Shown in pieces: positions 46,180 to 57,226 of a DNA stretch of 64,000 nucleotides; position 1 is the first letter of the stretch; every line of letters begins with the position of its first letter. Made by a program: the position numbers and the translations under genes. This stretch comes from Cytospora piceicola (taxonomy: Eukaryota > Ascomycota > Sordariomycetes > Diaporthales > Cytosporaceae): contig JALQBC010000032.1 in assembly GCA_023375675.1 (NCBI GenBank), forward strand, positions 372,001-436,000, in the 5' to 3' direction. The notes under the pieces are model-generated. The model did no database searches, had not been told where the DNA came from, and saw only the letters and a list, made by a program, of their open reading frames with translations.

Positions 46180-48204
46180 ATGTCTACCCAAAGTCAAGGC
46201 CTCGCCGTATCCCACCAACTCATCAAACATCCAGAACAAACAGCAAATATGCCCCATGCTATTTCAGACGAAGCTATGCTTCTGGATGTTGCAATTATCG
46301 GTGCAGGTACTATACATACAAAAACTCCATGTTCCAGTGTGCGAGAAGAATATGAACTAAATCACATTCACAGGATGGTACGGTCTCAAGGCCGCGGCAA
46401 CTCTTCTCAAACTAGCACCAGAAACACGCCTTTCCATCTTTGACAAATACGAAAGTGTTGGCGGTACTTGGTGCAAGGATCGCATTTACCCAAACTTGGT
46501 GGCTCAGGTTGAATTCGGATACTTCGTGAGTCTCGTCAAGTGCATGAGACAATACTGAGGCACAATGTGTTGATATATTTACCGCACAGAACTACCCGTC
46601 CACCCCTATGCCTCAAGATGGGAAGCCGGGAAACAACCTGGTCTCGGGCGACATGATTTGTGGGTATCTCGAGAGATTTGCCGAAGACAATGACCTGAAG
46701 CGCCGAATTCACAGCAACAGTTTGGTCTCCAGTGTCAAACGGCACGAGGACGGCTCCAGCTGGGTTCTTATGGTCAATGGCCAAAGACATGAGGCGCGCA
46801 AGCTAATCTGCGCAACTGGCGTGACATCGCTGCCAAACGCACCAAGTTTCAAGATCATGGAGGACTCGATTCCCGTGAAGCACGCCGTCGATTTGGCGAG
46901 CGAGTCTCCCAAGTTCTCGGACCCGGCAAGGAAACTTGATCACTTTGTGATCGTTGGCGCGGCCAAGTCGGCCTACGATGCGGCCTACCTTCTTTGCTCT
47001 CTGGGAAAGAAGGTAACGTGGGTGATTCGAGAGGATGGATCAGGCCCGATGCCCATCATGCCCACGAAAATGTTGGGCCAAAACACCATCACTATGAGCA
47101 CGAGCCGCCTGATGAGCAATTTGAGCCCATCTCTGATGACAACCAACTCTATCGCTGGGGCTTTCTTTCACCGTACGTGGCTAGGCAAGTGGCTCACAAA
47201 ACTCGCCTGGAGCTATATCTCAAACTTGGCCGACAAAGCTGGTGGGTTTGGTACGACTACCGCACCTACGGAGCCTCTGAAGCCATCTATCAAAGACAAC
47301 AGGTACGTGGTTGATCCTTGCCGGTTGTTCTCTCGAGTAATTACTAACAAGAAAAAGCGCTTTCTGGTGTGACAGTTCGCTGGGTCTCATTACCATGGAA
47401 GACTTTTGGCCCACTCTTCGCAAGGGTGATATCACAGTGCTTCGAGACAACATAGACACAGTTGACATCAAAGGTATCAAATTACACTCTGGCAACTTTG
47501 TCGAAGCCGATTACGTTCTGTACGCAACCGGCTGGGGCGACCACTTTAGCTTCTTCTCCCCGGAGTTGAAGGACGAGCTAGGCATTCCACAAGGCGGAGA
47601 TGACACCAACGGAACATCCCAAAAGGCGAACTCAACAGTCCAAGGTCTTTCGGATCCATGGGTACTCCAGGATCAAGCTGCAGACATGCTGGTGGATAAG
47701 AAACTGCCACTTCTAGGGGCAGGACCTAAAGACTTCAACGGATGGCAACGTTCAGCGGCACGCCAAAAGTCTGTAAAAATTCGGAGATGGCGACTGTACA
47801 ATCGCATGATACCAATCACTCAGGAACCCGAAAATCCCAACATTGTCATCTTGGGCCAAATCCACACGACACAGACGCCCACTGTCGCCGAGGTCCAGGC
47901 CCTGTGGGCAGCGGCCTATCTGTTGGGTCACACGTCCCCACCAAGCAAACTGGACATGGCCCGCGAGGTTGCTGAGTTCAATGCGTGGACGCGCAAGCGC
48001 TATGCCAGTGTTGGCGAGCGCTATCCTTACGCACTGTTCGACTGGGTGCCTTACCTGGACCGTTTGATGAATGATCTTGGCCTCAAGGCGGAGAGGCACA
48101 ATGGTCTCTTGGCTGACTTCTTCCTTCCATACGGGCCTCATTGTTACCGGGGGATTGTGAATGAATATATGGCTGCCCACGCGCATGGAAAAGGAATTGT
48201 CTAG
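46180..48204 (+). CDS. FAD-dependent monooxygenase (dimethylaniline/FMO-like)
   Basis: Four exons (46180-46306, 46374-46525, 46590-47302, 47358-48204) encode 612 aa. The protein has the FAD-binding GAGWYG (residues 41-46) after a 35-residue leader, GGTW, the LICATG linker, a second Rossmann motif GAAKSAYD (216-223) for NADPH and a second ATG motif in VLYATGWGDH. It therefore belongs to the group-B-like FMO family. The Baeyer-Villiger fingerprint FxGxxxHxxxW was not found, so epoxidation, hydroxylation or another oxygen insertion on the polyketide is equally possible. A second in-phase acceptor at 47375 would delete six residues (SAFWCD); I chose the upstream one because it restores the VFW-like motif of the family. 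It is divergently paired with the PKS gene. Confidence 0.85.
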
Positions 48205-49423
48205 ACTGCTCAGCTTTCCGCAGTCTTCCAGTTTTGAGCATGGCTAGTTTTCGGCTCTACTTTTATTTATATGTAGCTTTCAAGACCAACACTTGGACTT
48301 TCAAGATATTTCGTATTACAGTTCAGGAAGCGCAAATTGATATATAACACGTCCTTTTTCCGATAATTTAGAAATGAAATATTTCTTAGTATAAACAGGG
48401 AGTAGGAGCACTTGAGGACGGACTAGGAGGAAAGAGGCAAGAGAAGTGAGGAGAAGGGAGGGAGGGAGAGGAGCCTCGGGGGGGGGGGTCCTCATGGCTT
48501 TCGTCATCCACGAGTGCGGGCTACTAATGCACGAACTCATTTATTGCAAGACCAAGGCCGAGAAGAGCTGGGCCATTTACTTCCTCAAGCGGTAAATGAG
48601 ACCAAAATGAAGTCTACACAACCGCGGTACGATAGGCTATGGTCGGGAAGAATCCTTTGAGTCTGAGATCTACGTATAATTTCCAACCCTGGGAACTTTG
48701 ATCATTCCTTTGTTTAAAAATCGCAATTCGGTTGCCAAATCCTATCGCGTTACCAGTGAAGGTGTAAATCGAAGCATGTTGAACAGTCTCAAAACCTACT
48801 TAGGTATGCACTTCGAAGAAAACTTCGAAGTGTACGCTCGCCGAGAATGCACCCTGTAAGTAAGCAAGATGGTTGGTTTGAGTTCAAGACTTGGCGCAAA
48901 TAAAGTTCACACCGCAGTGAAGTGAAGAAACGGACAAATCAGAAAACTAGGTACACTAAGTCTGACTGCGTCTCTAGAGCTCACCACCACCTATGGATCT
49001 TCAACGGCTTGAGTTAGCTTCCACAAAATTCCGAAACTTGCAGTGTTGCACAGCTGTTATGCGGGTAAAAACCTTTTGACAAATGATATCCAACATGACG
49101 GCAGTGGCGGTGTACTTCCAAATTTTCCATCAATGGACCAGCGGTTCATGAACCGTAAACTGCAGACATCACTCGTATGTATTTGCTTTAAGAGTTTGTA
49201 AGAGAAAGGCCAGGTGACTCGTGTCAATTTCCAAATTCGTGTTCAAGCAGAATCCTTAGGCGCGTGTATGCAAGTGCTGTCGTCAAAGAGGTTGTGCGCC
49301 ACAACTATACCTTCTTGGGGCACCTCTCGATCTAATGTATATAAGCGAGGCGCCGCAGCACCAAAAGTTTTGAGTTGGAGACTCGGGCATCCTTAACATG
49401 CCAAGACAAATACCACGTTCATA
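48205..49423. other. Intergenic region, FMO / hydrolase
   Basis: 1.2 kb with no supportable ORF. It contains a G11 run (48478-48488), a CCGCGG sequence near 48623 and, near its right end, a good TATA box for the hydrolase gene. Confidence 0.5.
49337..49345 (+). promoter_or_regulatory. TATA box of the hydrolase gene
   Basis: GTATATAAG about 80 bases before the ATG at 49424, in otherwise mixed sequence. Confidence 0.5.
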
Positions 49424-50604
49424 ATGGCTTCTATTGCGTTCCCATCTCTGGCTAAGAAGAGATGTCTATCAGATGGCACAACTTACGGATATGTCGCCTC
49501 TGCGCCGACTGCACCGGACAAGCCCACATTCCTCTTACTCCACGGCTACCCGAGCTCCAGCTACGACTGGCGACACCAGATTGCGTCTCTTTCAGGCTCC
49601 GGATTCGGTGTCATAGCGCCGGATCTGCTGGGCTACGGCGACACAGACTCTCCCAGCGACGTGGGGGCTTACCGCATGAAGTCGATGGCGGGGCACATTG
49701 CCGAGATCTTGGACAACGAAGACGTGTCTCGATGCGTGGCTGTTTCGCATGACTGGTTCGTCATCCCTGTCCGTTGGTGCATGTATGTCACACGACTGTT
49801 GTGCCGCTTCGGTAGTGCTTACACGTGCTCCAGGGGATCTGGTCTCCTATCTCGACTTACAACCTACATCCCCGAGCGCTTGCTCGGCGCTGTCTTCATC
49901 TCAGTTGGCTACGTGGAGCCCGCCCTCGTCTGGGACATTGGTAAGCTGACTGCATTGCCGGAATTCCCCTGGTGCTGACAAGTACACTCGAAGACAAGTT
50001 GCTCGCCCTCACAAAGGAGGCGTTTGGGTACGAGACGTACGGCTACTGGCCTTGGCATAATACGGAAGAGGCAGTTGAGGATTGCGATGATCACGTCAGT
50101 CAAACCTCATAGAGGAGGAGCGTTCGCAATCTGCATACTGACACAGCGAAGCCTGCTTCCGTCTTCAGTCTGATCTACCCTGGAAATCCAGCAGACTGGA
50201 AGGTCAACTTTGCTCCCGTTGAGGCAGCGAGAGACTACGTCCGAGGCGGCAAGCTTGATCCGTTACCGTCTTGGTACAATCTAGCAGAATACACCACAAG
50301 AGACAGAATCCTGACCAAGGGATATAGAGGCCCCCTCAATTGGTACAAAGCGGCTATGCGTGGCATCAACCTCCCTGATGAAGACTCGGTCGCCGAAGTG
50401 GACAAGTATTGCAAGGTACCCACCTTGCTGATTGTCAGCGACCTTGACTACGTGACCAGGGCAGATATGCAGAGTCAGAATACGTCGAAGTGGGTGAAGG
50501 AACTCCGTATTGAGACTATGCTGGACTGCGGCCACTGGGTCCAGCTGGAACAGCCAGAGAAACTCCAAGGGCTCTTGCAGAATTTTGCAAGTGAGGTCGC
50601 ATAG
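49424..50604 (+). CDS. Epoxide-hydrolase-like alpha/beta hydrolase
   Basis: Four exons (49424-49755, 49834-49940, 49994-50094, 50152-50604) encode 330 aa. Joining exons 1 and 2 rebuilds SHDWGSG, the nucleophile elbow of soluble epoxide hydrolases and haloalkane dehalogenase relatives, with Asp110 as nucleophile. Other motifs are the oxyanion-hole HGYP (40-43), PDLLGYGDTD, the acid in VSDLDYVT (Asp277 or Asp279) and the terminal GHW (His308). An Asp rather than a Ser nucleophile argues for epoxide hydrolysis and against a thioesterase role. Together with the FMO next door it suggests epoxidation followed by ring opening of the polyketide (inference). It lacks a signal peptide. The first intron is a multiple of three and leaves an open frame when retained. 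Confidence 0.88.
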
Positions 50605-51281
50605 ATTTTATTTGAATATACTGTGGTTGCTCATGCCAGATGCTCTTGCAAATCACCAATTGATGCAATGTTGTGTCTGCCTAATCAATACAGATTCTAT
50701 GTAACTACAGCGTTGATTTGGGAGTATTGTATCTGCGTAGAATGTACCAATGAAAATGACTGCTGGTGACACAAACATATAGTTCGGATCTATGCTCTTA
50801 AATCTGACATATTGCAGGGTCTGGCAACCACCCTTGTACTATATTGCTATAGTTTCATGCTTGGTGACGGCACAGTAGGCAGTTTCAGTATGTACGTCGG
50901 TGGCTTTTGGAAACCCTTGCACCCCCGCGTTTGTCTTACAGCCTGAATTACTGCGCACATGTATGGTCAAAGGCTTCGGCTAAAGATGTTCTCGGCGGAC
51001 TACCTTGCACTGTTAATTATCGGGTGCCTGCAAATACTAGCAGCATGTAGGCCATGAGATAAAACAGTGACTGAGATGCAGCACGGAATACGGTACCAAC
51101 GAGTCAAACTGTAGCTTCGTCCTCCGAGGAGACTTACAAAGTCAAGTGTCTCCCCTCTTCAGCGTCCTATCTGTGGTCAGTGGCCCAAGGATCAACTCAC
51201 CAAACCATATGCCATACTTACTTTACCCGACTTGGAACTGACACAAAAAGCGTAGTCATTTCGGGTATTCATGTAAGACTC
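50605..51281. other. Intergenic region, hydrolase / regulator
   Basis: 677 bp containing the 3' end of the hydrolase and the promoter of the Zn2Cys6 gene. No ORF with an ATG start and no clear repeat is seen. Confidence 0.5.
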
Positions 51282-53136
51282 ATGGACCTGTCCGGCGGGG
51301 CATTTTCTGGGCCGCAGAAGCCGTCTTTTGCTCCCGGGAGTGGGAGACAGAGGCGTCGATCAGGACCACGTAGGAAAACAGGTATGGGACCGTTCCGTCA
51401 TCTGAATCATCTGCTCACCTAACTGGACTTCGGGACTAACAATATCTGCTCAGGTTGGTAAGTGTGCGCCGGTCCATCGCGAGACATGGTTGGTGGGAAG
51501 GTATACTACTGACGGATTGTTGGCTAACCTCGTGTCCGCCCTCATACCTGCAGCTACACGTGCAAGGCCCGGCACACCACTTGCGACGAAAAGAAGCCAG
51601 TGTGTACCAATTGCGAACGCCTCGACCTACACTGTCGGCCATTTGAGCAATTCATTGTCCACTCATTGTCTCCCACTGTTGATTCTCTCAGAGAGCAGCC
51701 AACGGTCGAGGCGCATGCTACCGGTATAGACGACAGCGACACAACTCAAGCAGCAATTCTCCGAACACATCCAGGGGAATTAGGGTCTAGCTCTATTATC
51801 GTCTCCTCAAGCAGTGTGACTCCGGCTTCCCCTTCAAGTTCACTGGGGTACTCCAGTACCAGATATTCGGACACTTCGTCGTCACCCTCTGTTGTTCCAC
51901 ATGTCGATCTCCTCCCTCTGACCCCCGAATCAGCACAACTGCTCTCTCTCTACGCATCAGGCGTGGCTACTTGGATGGACATCTTTGACAACGGACGAAG
52001 TTACCAATGCGAAGTCCCTCGTCGCTGCATGACATCAGCACTGCTGACCAAGTGTGTTTGTGCTCTGACGGCCAAACAGCTCAGTTTGACCCCTTCAGGC
52101 GGGCATTGGTCCGCTCCCGCTGCTCGTTACTATGGCGAGTCGCTACGCTTGCTGATCCAGAATCTGGAGGGCAGCCAGGGTTCAACGGCTTCGGGCGATG
52201 TATTAACGGCCAATCTTCTGCTTTCGAGTTTCGAGATGCTCGAGGCTCATACCCATGAGCACCAGCGTCATCTTGATGGGGCTTTGACGCTCATACGGAT
52301 GCATGGTATCAACAGCCAGGGCCGAAGGATGGACAGAGTCAATTTCTGGATATATGTCAGGCACGATATCACAATTGCCATAGAAAATGAAAGCCCCTTG
52401 CGGCTTGATCCAGAGAAGTGGGAGATGGACCGGCATATTGGTCACTTGGAGGAAGATGGAGACATCGATGTGCTAGGCAACCGGCTTTTGTGGCTTGTTG
52501 CCAGAGCAGTTAACCTCATTTATGCTGCAGATCCAACATCATCCTCCGGAGGCCTGCTACAAAATATTCAAGGCGATGCGGCCGATTGGCTCGAATGTTT
52601 GCCAGTCTCGTACCAAGGAGTCAAGTATGGCCAGGCAGACGACCTCGGGTTCTCGAAGAAATATTTCCCGATTCCCTCGGCTGGTGAGTTTATATGCATC
52701 GGCATTGGTACGGACCAACTGGATTCCTGAGCTAATACTATACTTTGTTCCATTGAAGCCGCTGCCATGATGTGGTACCACCTGCTATTCCTACTGCTGT
52801 ATAGAGAGGCCCGGCCAGAAACGACCTGGTTTAACGAACACACTGTGATTCAACAGCACGCCACCGAAATTGCGAACATAGCTCTGTCAGAAATCCCATC
52901 CTGCGTTCGCGGCTTCTCCGCTCTGCCATTATTCTTTGGTACGTTCTCTCGATGTTCCACCAAAATGAAAGGTCCTGTGAAACTGAATATCAATGCGTCT
53001 AGCCGCGAAACATATCGACGGCATTGGCAGAAAAACAAAGCTCTGGGCGTTGCTGAATGATCTCGAGACGAGCTACGGCTTCAGGACCCGGGGCCGAGTC
53101 CAGAAGTTGCAGCACTTGGCCGAGCATCCTCTGTAA
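51282..53136 (+). CDS. Zn2Cys6 transcription factor, probable cluster regulator
   Basis: Predicted exons 51282-51381, 51454-51457, 51554-52683, 52759-52938 and 53003-53136 give 515 aa in frame. The zinc cluster is C-x2-C-x6-C-x6-C-x2-C-x6-C at Cys35, 38, 45, 52, 55 and 62 (CYTCKARHTTCDEKKPVC), preceded by a basic RRRSGPRRKTG. Exon 2 is a 4-nt microexon, GTTG, that supplies two bases of Gly34 and the first two of Cys35; both flanking introns have consensus donors and CTAAC branch sites. The rest is the fungal-specific regulatory region with helices such as LLLSSFEMLEAHTHEHQRHLDGAL and ends in LGRVQKL-like sequence (GRVQKLQHLAEHPL). Its position inside the cluster suggests pathway-specific control. 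It converges with the P450 gene; the stops are three bases apart. Confidence 0.82.
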
Positions 53137-53139
53137 TCC

Positions 53140-54803
53140 TTACACCGTAATTGACCCATTGGGCACAGGTGTCTGGGTCTCTCGGCGCCAGATTTTCAAG
53201 GGTAGCTCGCATGGCCACAGGTTGAAATACTCCGTTCTTGACAGCTCCCAGTCTGGAGTCTCCAGCGCAAAGTCGTACCTATGCAGCAAGGTCGCCAGAT
53301 ACACCATCTGTATCAAGATGGTCACGCTCTTGCCCATGCACGACCTTGAACCCATGGTGAAAACGAGATACACATCCAACATATTCTTCAACTGGTCGTC
53401 TCCTTTTATGAGCCATCTTTCGGGCTTGAAAGCCTCAGGGTCTGGGAAAATCTCGGGGTCCCGCTGGGCCGTGAAGGCGGAGATGCTGACGTTGGTGCCC
53501 CCTGGTACTGTCACTCCGTCGACCGTGTACGAGACGTCGGGTGGTGTTTTGCGGGGGAGATCGCCGGCGACGCCAGGAGACAGGCGCTGGGCCTCGTCGA
53601 TACAGGCCTTGAGGTACAGCAGGCTTTTGACCTTGGACCAAGGGGCGACATCGTCATCAGGACTGAGGGCAGCGTCTACTTCGTCGCGGGCACGCTTCAA
53701 GGCGTCGGGGTGTTTCACCAAGTAGTACAACGTATTGACCAAGCTCGATCCTGTGCCATCGATGGCTCCCGTGACTAGTACAAGGCACATCAGCATCAAG
53801 TCAGCTCATATCCACAGGGAGACATACACATCTGGTCCATCTCAGCTACTTTATCCTGCTTCGGGACATCCGGTGCGTCACCCGTCTTTCGGTCCTCGAG
53901 CATCGGCTGGAAGAGATCCTCGAGGACCTCCCCGCTGTCGTAGCGTAAGAGTCGGTCCTCGACAAGTTGGGTCAGGAAGTTCCTCCAGTGGTCTCCATGC
54001 GCCCAGGCCTCTGCGTAGAATCGAGAAAACGCCCCACTGAAGTTCTTCAGGAGGCGAAACCGGGGAGTGTCCCACACAATTGTCGCCACGGCGCCATAGT
54101 ATCCCCGGACACTCTTCAGTGCATTGATCGTCTGATGAGAGCCATCTGGCATGCGGAGTTCGAACAAGTCGGATCCCTGGTCGATGAAATTGAGCTCTGC
54201 GCTGAGGCCAATCCTACCGACGCCCTCGAAAGCAAACATCAGGCCCCACCGGTTGCCGTCGAATAATAGATCTGATTTTTCTGGAACCTGGCCCGGTGCT
54301 AGAGGAATTGTGCATAGAGAGTCCAGTTTACCAAGCAAGACTTCGGCCAGTGTAGAGATCTTGGGCTCCCAGCTTTCGATATTACGGGGTGCGTAAGACG
54401 CCGCAACGAGATGCCTTCGGTCAGAGTGAAAGGTCTTGCTGGTCATATTTGCAAGGTGCTGGCCGTTCTCTTGCAAGACGTAATAAACCTCGTTCTTAGA
54501 CAATGGCGACCGGTGACCATAGATGTCTTTGACAGCCGCTGCGCTGCCAAAGGAGAGCCAGTCGGGGGCGACGCGTATAACAGGGCCTTTCTTTTGGTGG
54601 AGGTTGTAAAGACGGCGTGAGCGACAGATGGAGTGCCGGCGTCCGATCTCCCAGTTATAAGCAAGAGCTGTGAGGCCTGAAAGAAAGTTCTGTGATGGAT
54701 ACTTCCGGAAGCCCCTCGTGTCCCGGAAGTACTGCACCAAGGGTCTTAGGATAATCAAGATTGCCAGACCCAGTAGGGCCATACCTGGCGCTGTGAAGAC
54801 CAT
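53140..54803 (-). CDS. Cytochrome P450 monooxygenase
   Basis: Two minus-strand exons, 54803-53828 and 53774-53140, encode 536 aa. An N-terminal hydrophobic anchor (GMALLGLAILIILRPLV) indicates an ER membrane protein. Visible P450 features are an I-helix with TGAIDGTGSS, the ExxR motif EAQR (386-389), the FKPERW block and the heme loop FTMGSRSCMG with Cys471 as thiolate ligand. It is an E-class group I type enzyme of the sort common in fungal secondary-metabolite clusters. It shares a 772-bp divergent promoter with the MFS gene and converges on the regulator gene. Substrate and regiochemistry cannot be read from sequence; oxidation of the PKS product is inferred from context. Confidence 0.92.
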
Positions 54804-55575
54804 ATTGATCAGTGTCTTCCGTTATAGGGAGTAAAATAAAAGGTGTCGTAGATGGCTAAGAATATGGAGACTCTGAATTGACCAAGTCCAGGTGAGTATG
54901 TATAATTACCATTACTCTAGATTTCAGCGTCGTTGGGCGGTGACCGGTGATAAATAGTCTTCCCATCATGGCCTCCAGTGGCTGCGCCATGTGAGTCGCT
55001 TCATCACGTTGCCGATCAAATGGGCGTCTTACGACGAGGTCAGCAAATGACGACTGGTCGATGTCCATATTGAATGCACAATCGTCTTCGGTTGAGTTGT
55101 TGATGGAGTTGAAGTCTGCAGAAACGGGGTATTCGTGAGGGAGTTCGGAAGTTGTCAGGAAGAATGTTGAAGTTCGACACTGGGGTACCCTTATGGAAGG
55201 ACTGACGCGTATAAAATTCCCGATTTGGCTGCAAGTGCTCGAGTGGCTGATATGCTCCCAGAGCGTCCTCGTGAATCTTTCCCAAACAGGCAGTAAAGAC
55301 GACGGCACCCCAATTGGTGTAACGACCCGAAAAGGAGCTGCAGACTCGTCAATAGAAACGGCCGCACATCTGCATCATCCATGGACGATCACCTCGGCCG
55401 TGCTTTTATGTTTGCACGTTTGTGAGTTCAATGATCACAATCATGAAACCATTCCCCTCTCCTCAAGATTGCGCCGTGAAATCTTAGACTCTTTCTTTTG
55501 AACACCACTACAACACCAGCAAAGACACCACTTGCAATACCAAAGATCACAACTTCTCCAGATATTTGAGCCACG
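54804..55575. promoter_or_regulatory. Divergent promoter region, P450 / MFS transporter, with paired CGGCCG sites
   Basis: 772 bp between divergent cluster genes. Two CGGCCG hexamers (55359-55364 and 55395-55400), 36 bp apart, are inverted CGG half-sites of the kind recognised by Zn2Cys6 dimers, and so candidate sites for the cluster regulator (inference). A minus-strand ORF at 54856-55308 has no recognisable domain. Confidence 0.35.
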
Positions 55576-57226
55576 ATGCGGTTTACCAACATACTCCGTC
55601 GGCCCCCTGGCTACGTAGTGGCCAGCCTTTTGTGTGCTTTGAGCGGATTCTCATTCGGTATCGAGACCAGCATCATAGGGCCTGTGCTCGTTATGGATGA
55701 CTTCAGAAAAACGATCGGAGGCAGCTCGCAGGCCACAGTTCAAGGCCTGATCGTCTCCTCTCTCATTTTGGCCGCCGCTTTCTCCTCCCTTGGTGCCGGC
55801 AAGCTAGCAGATACCATTGGTCGGGTTCGGGGCATCACCATTGGAACATTTGTATTTGCACTCGGTGCTGCCATTCAGGCTGGTTCTGTCCATATCGCCA
55901 TGTTCATTATTGGACGCGTAATCGAGGGAATAGGCGAGGGCCTCTATGTTGGTCCGATGATCGTGTAAGCCAGCACGTTGGTATTGTATGCGAAAGAGAG
56001 TAAGCACAAGCTAACAGCTCCTGCGGTCCAGCTATGTTTGCGAGATCTCTGCTCCAAAGAACCGAGCTGTTCTCACAACCGCGCCTCAACTACTGCACAC
56101 GTTGGGCTTAATCGTCGGTTTCTTCACCTGCTACGGCACCACAAACATCACCTCATCTCTCTCATGGCGCCTACCATTCGCGATCTTGTCTGCGTACCAG
56201 TTCGCTTTCACCGTGATGGCGCTCCTCGTTCTTCCCGAGTCGCCTCGCTGGTTGACTTTCCAGGGAAGAGACAAGGAAGCCGATATCATTTGGGAGAAGC
56301 TCCAACTTGATCCCTCGGACCGGGAGAAGATCATTCATCAAGAATCTGATACCTCCGATGATATGAGTGCCAGCTCGCACGAGAAAGAAAAAAGCACGCA
56401 AGACAACGCCTCTCTTGCGTCCGGGACCGAAGCAGCGCAAGGACTTCCAAAGAAACGACGACAAACCACCATATTGGAGGCTTTCTCTTCCCCAGAGACA
56501 CGCCCGCAATTGCTCGCTGCTCTCTTCCTCATGGGAATGCAACAACTCAGTGGAATTGACGGTGTCCTTTTTGTAAGTACTGTCATGCTGTACATGATGC
56601 TAGCCATGTTCTAATCAGGAGTCTTGCAGTATGCCCCTCTCGTATTCCAGCACGCTGGCCTGTCAAGCAATGAGTCTAGTTTCTTGGCCTCTGGTGTGTC
56701 TGGCATCGTCATCTTCGCCGTCACCATCCCAGCTACTATCTGGGCTGATCGTTGGGGTCGTCGCCCTAGCCTGATACTCGGCGGGTTTGCGATGGCCATT
56801 CTCATGTTCCTGATTGGCGGCCTCTACGCTGGTAATGCCGTTCATGATAGCACCGGTGCTGGCCGCTGGGTCGTCATTGTGACCATCTACATATACGTCA
56901 TCATCTACTGCATCTCCTGGGCAATTCATGTCAAGGTGTACGCAGCAGAGATACAGCCGAGAAGTACCAGGGCCACGGCAACGGGGATGGCCTACGTGGC
57001 TTACAGCTTGTCGAATTTCTTGGTTGCACTGATCACTCCTATCATGCTAGCGAAGACGGTATCCGGGGCCTATTTCCTGTTTGGGGCCTGCTTGGCTCTG
57101 ACGGCCGCTGTCTGCTGGGGGCTCATGCCTGAGACGAGAGGGAAGAGTCTAGAAGAGATTCAGCAGTCCTTCCACCGCAAGGACCACCGCCGGGTCACGG
57201 AGAAGGATGAGGTTAGGTCAGCATGA
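55576..57226 (+). CDS. MFS transporter, sugar porter family
   Basis: Three exons (55576-55964, 56032-56572, 56630-57226) encode 508 aa with about 12 membrane segments. Signatures of the sugar-porter family are present: GKLADTIGR, GRVIEGIGEG, PESPRWL after helix 6, a central hydrophilic loop, DRWGRRP and the terminal PETRGKSLEEI. These proteins normally import hexoses or related polyols with protons at the plasma membrane; exporters in biosynthetic clusters are more often DHA1 or DHA2 type. Here the carrier is divergently paired with the P450, so it may move a precursor, intermediate or product of the pathway, or be an unrelated neighbour. The start ATG gives MRFTNILRRPPGY directly before helix 1. 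Confidence 0.9.

Noticed and set aside
47376..47394. Downstream acceptor at 47375 as the main FMO splice site
   Set aside because: It is in phase but removes SAFWCD, which matches a family motif; kept only as a possible alternative.
46180..48204. Baeyer-Villiger monooxygenase assignment
   Set aside because: The FxGxxxHxxxW fingerprint is not seen, so only the broader FMO-like call is made.
49424..50604. Thioesterase role for the hydrolase
   Set aside because: The nucleophile elbow carries Asp (HDWGSG), not the Ser expected of thioesterases.
54856..55308. 150-aa minus-strand ORF between P450 and MFS genes
   Set aside because: No recognisable domain; lies in a divergent promoter.
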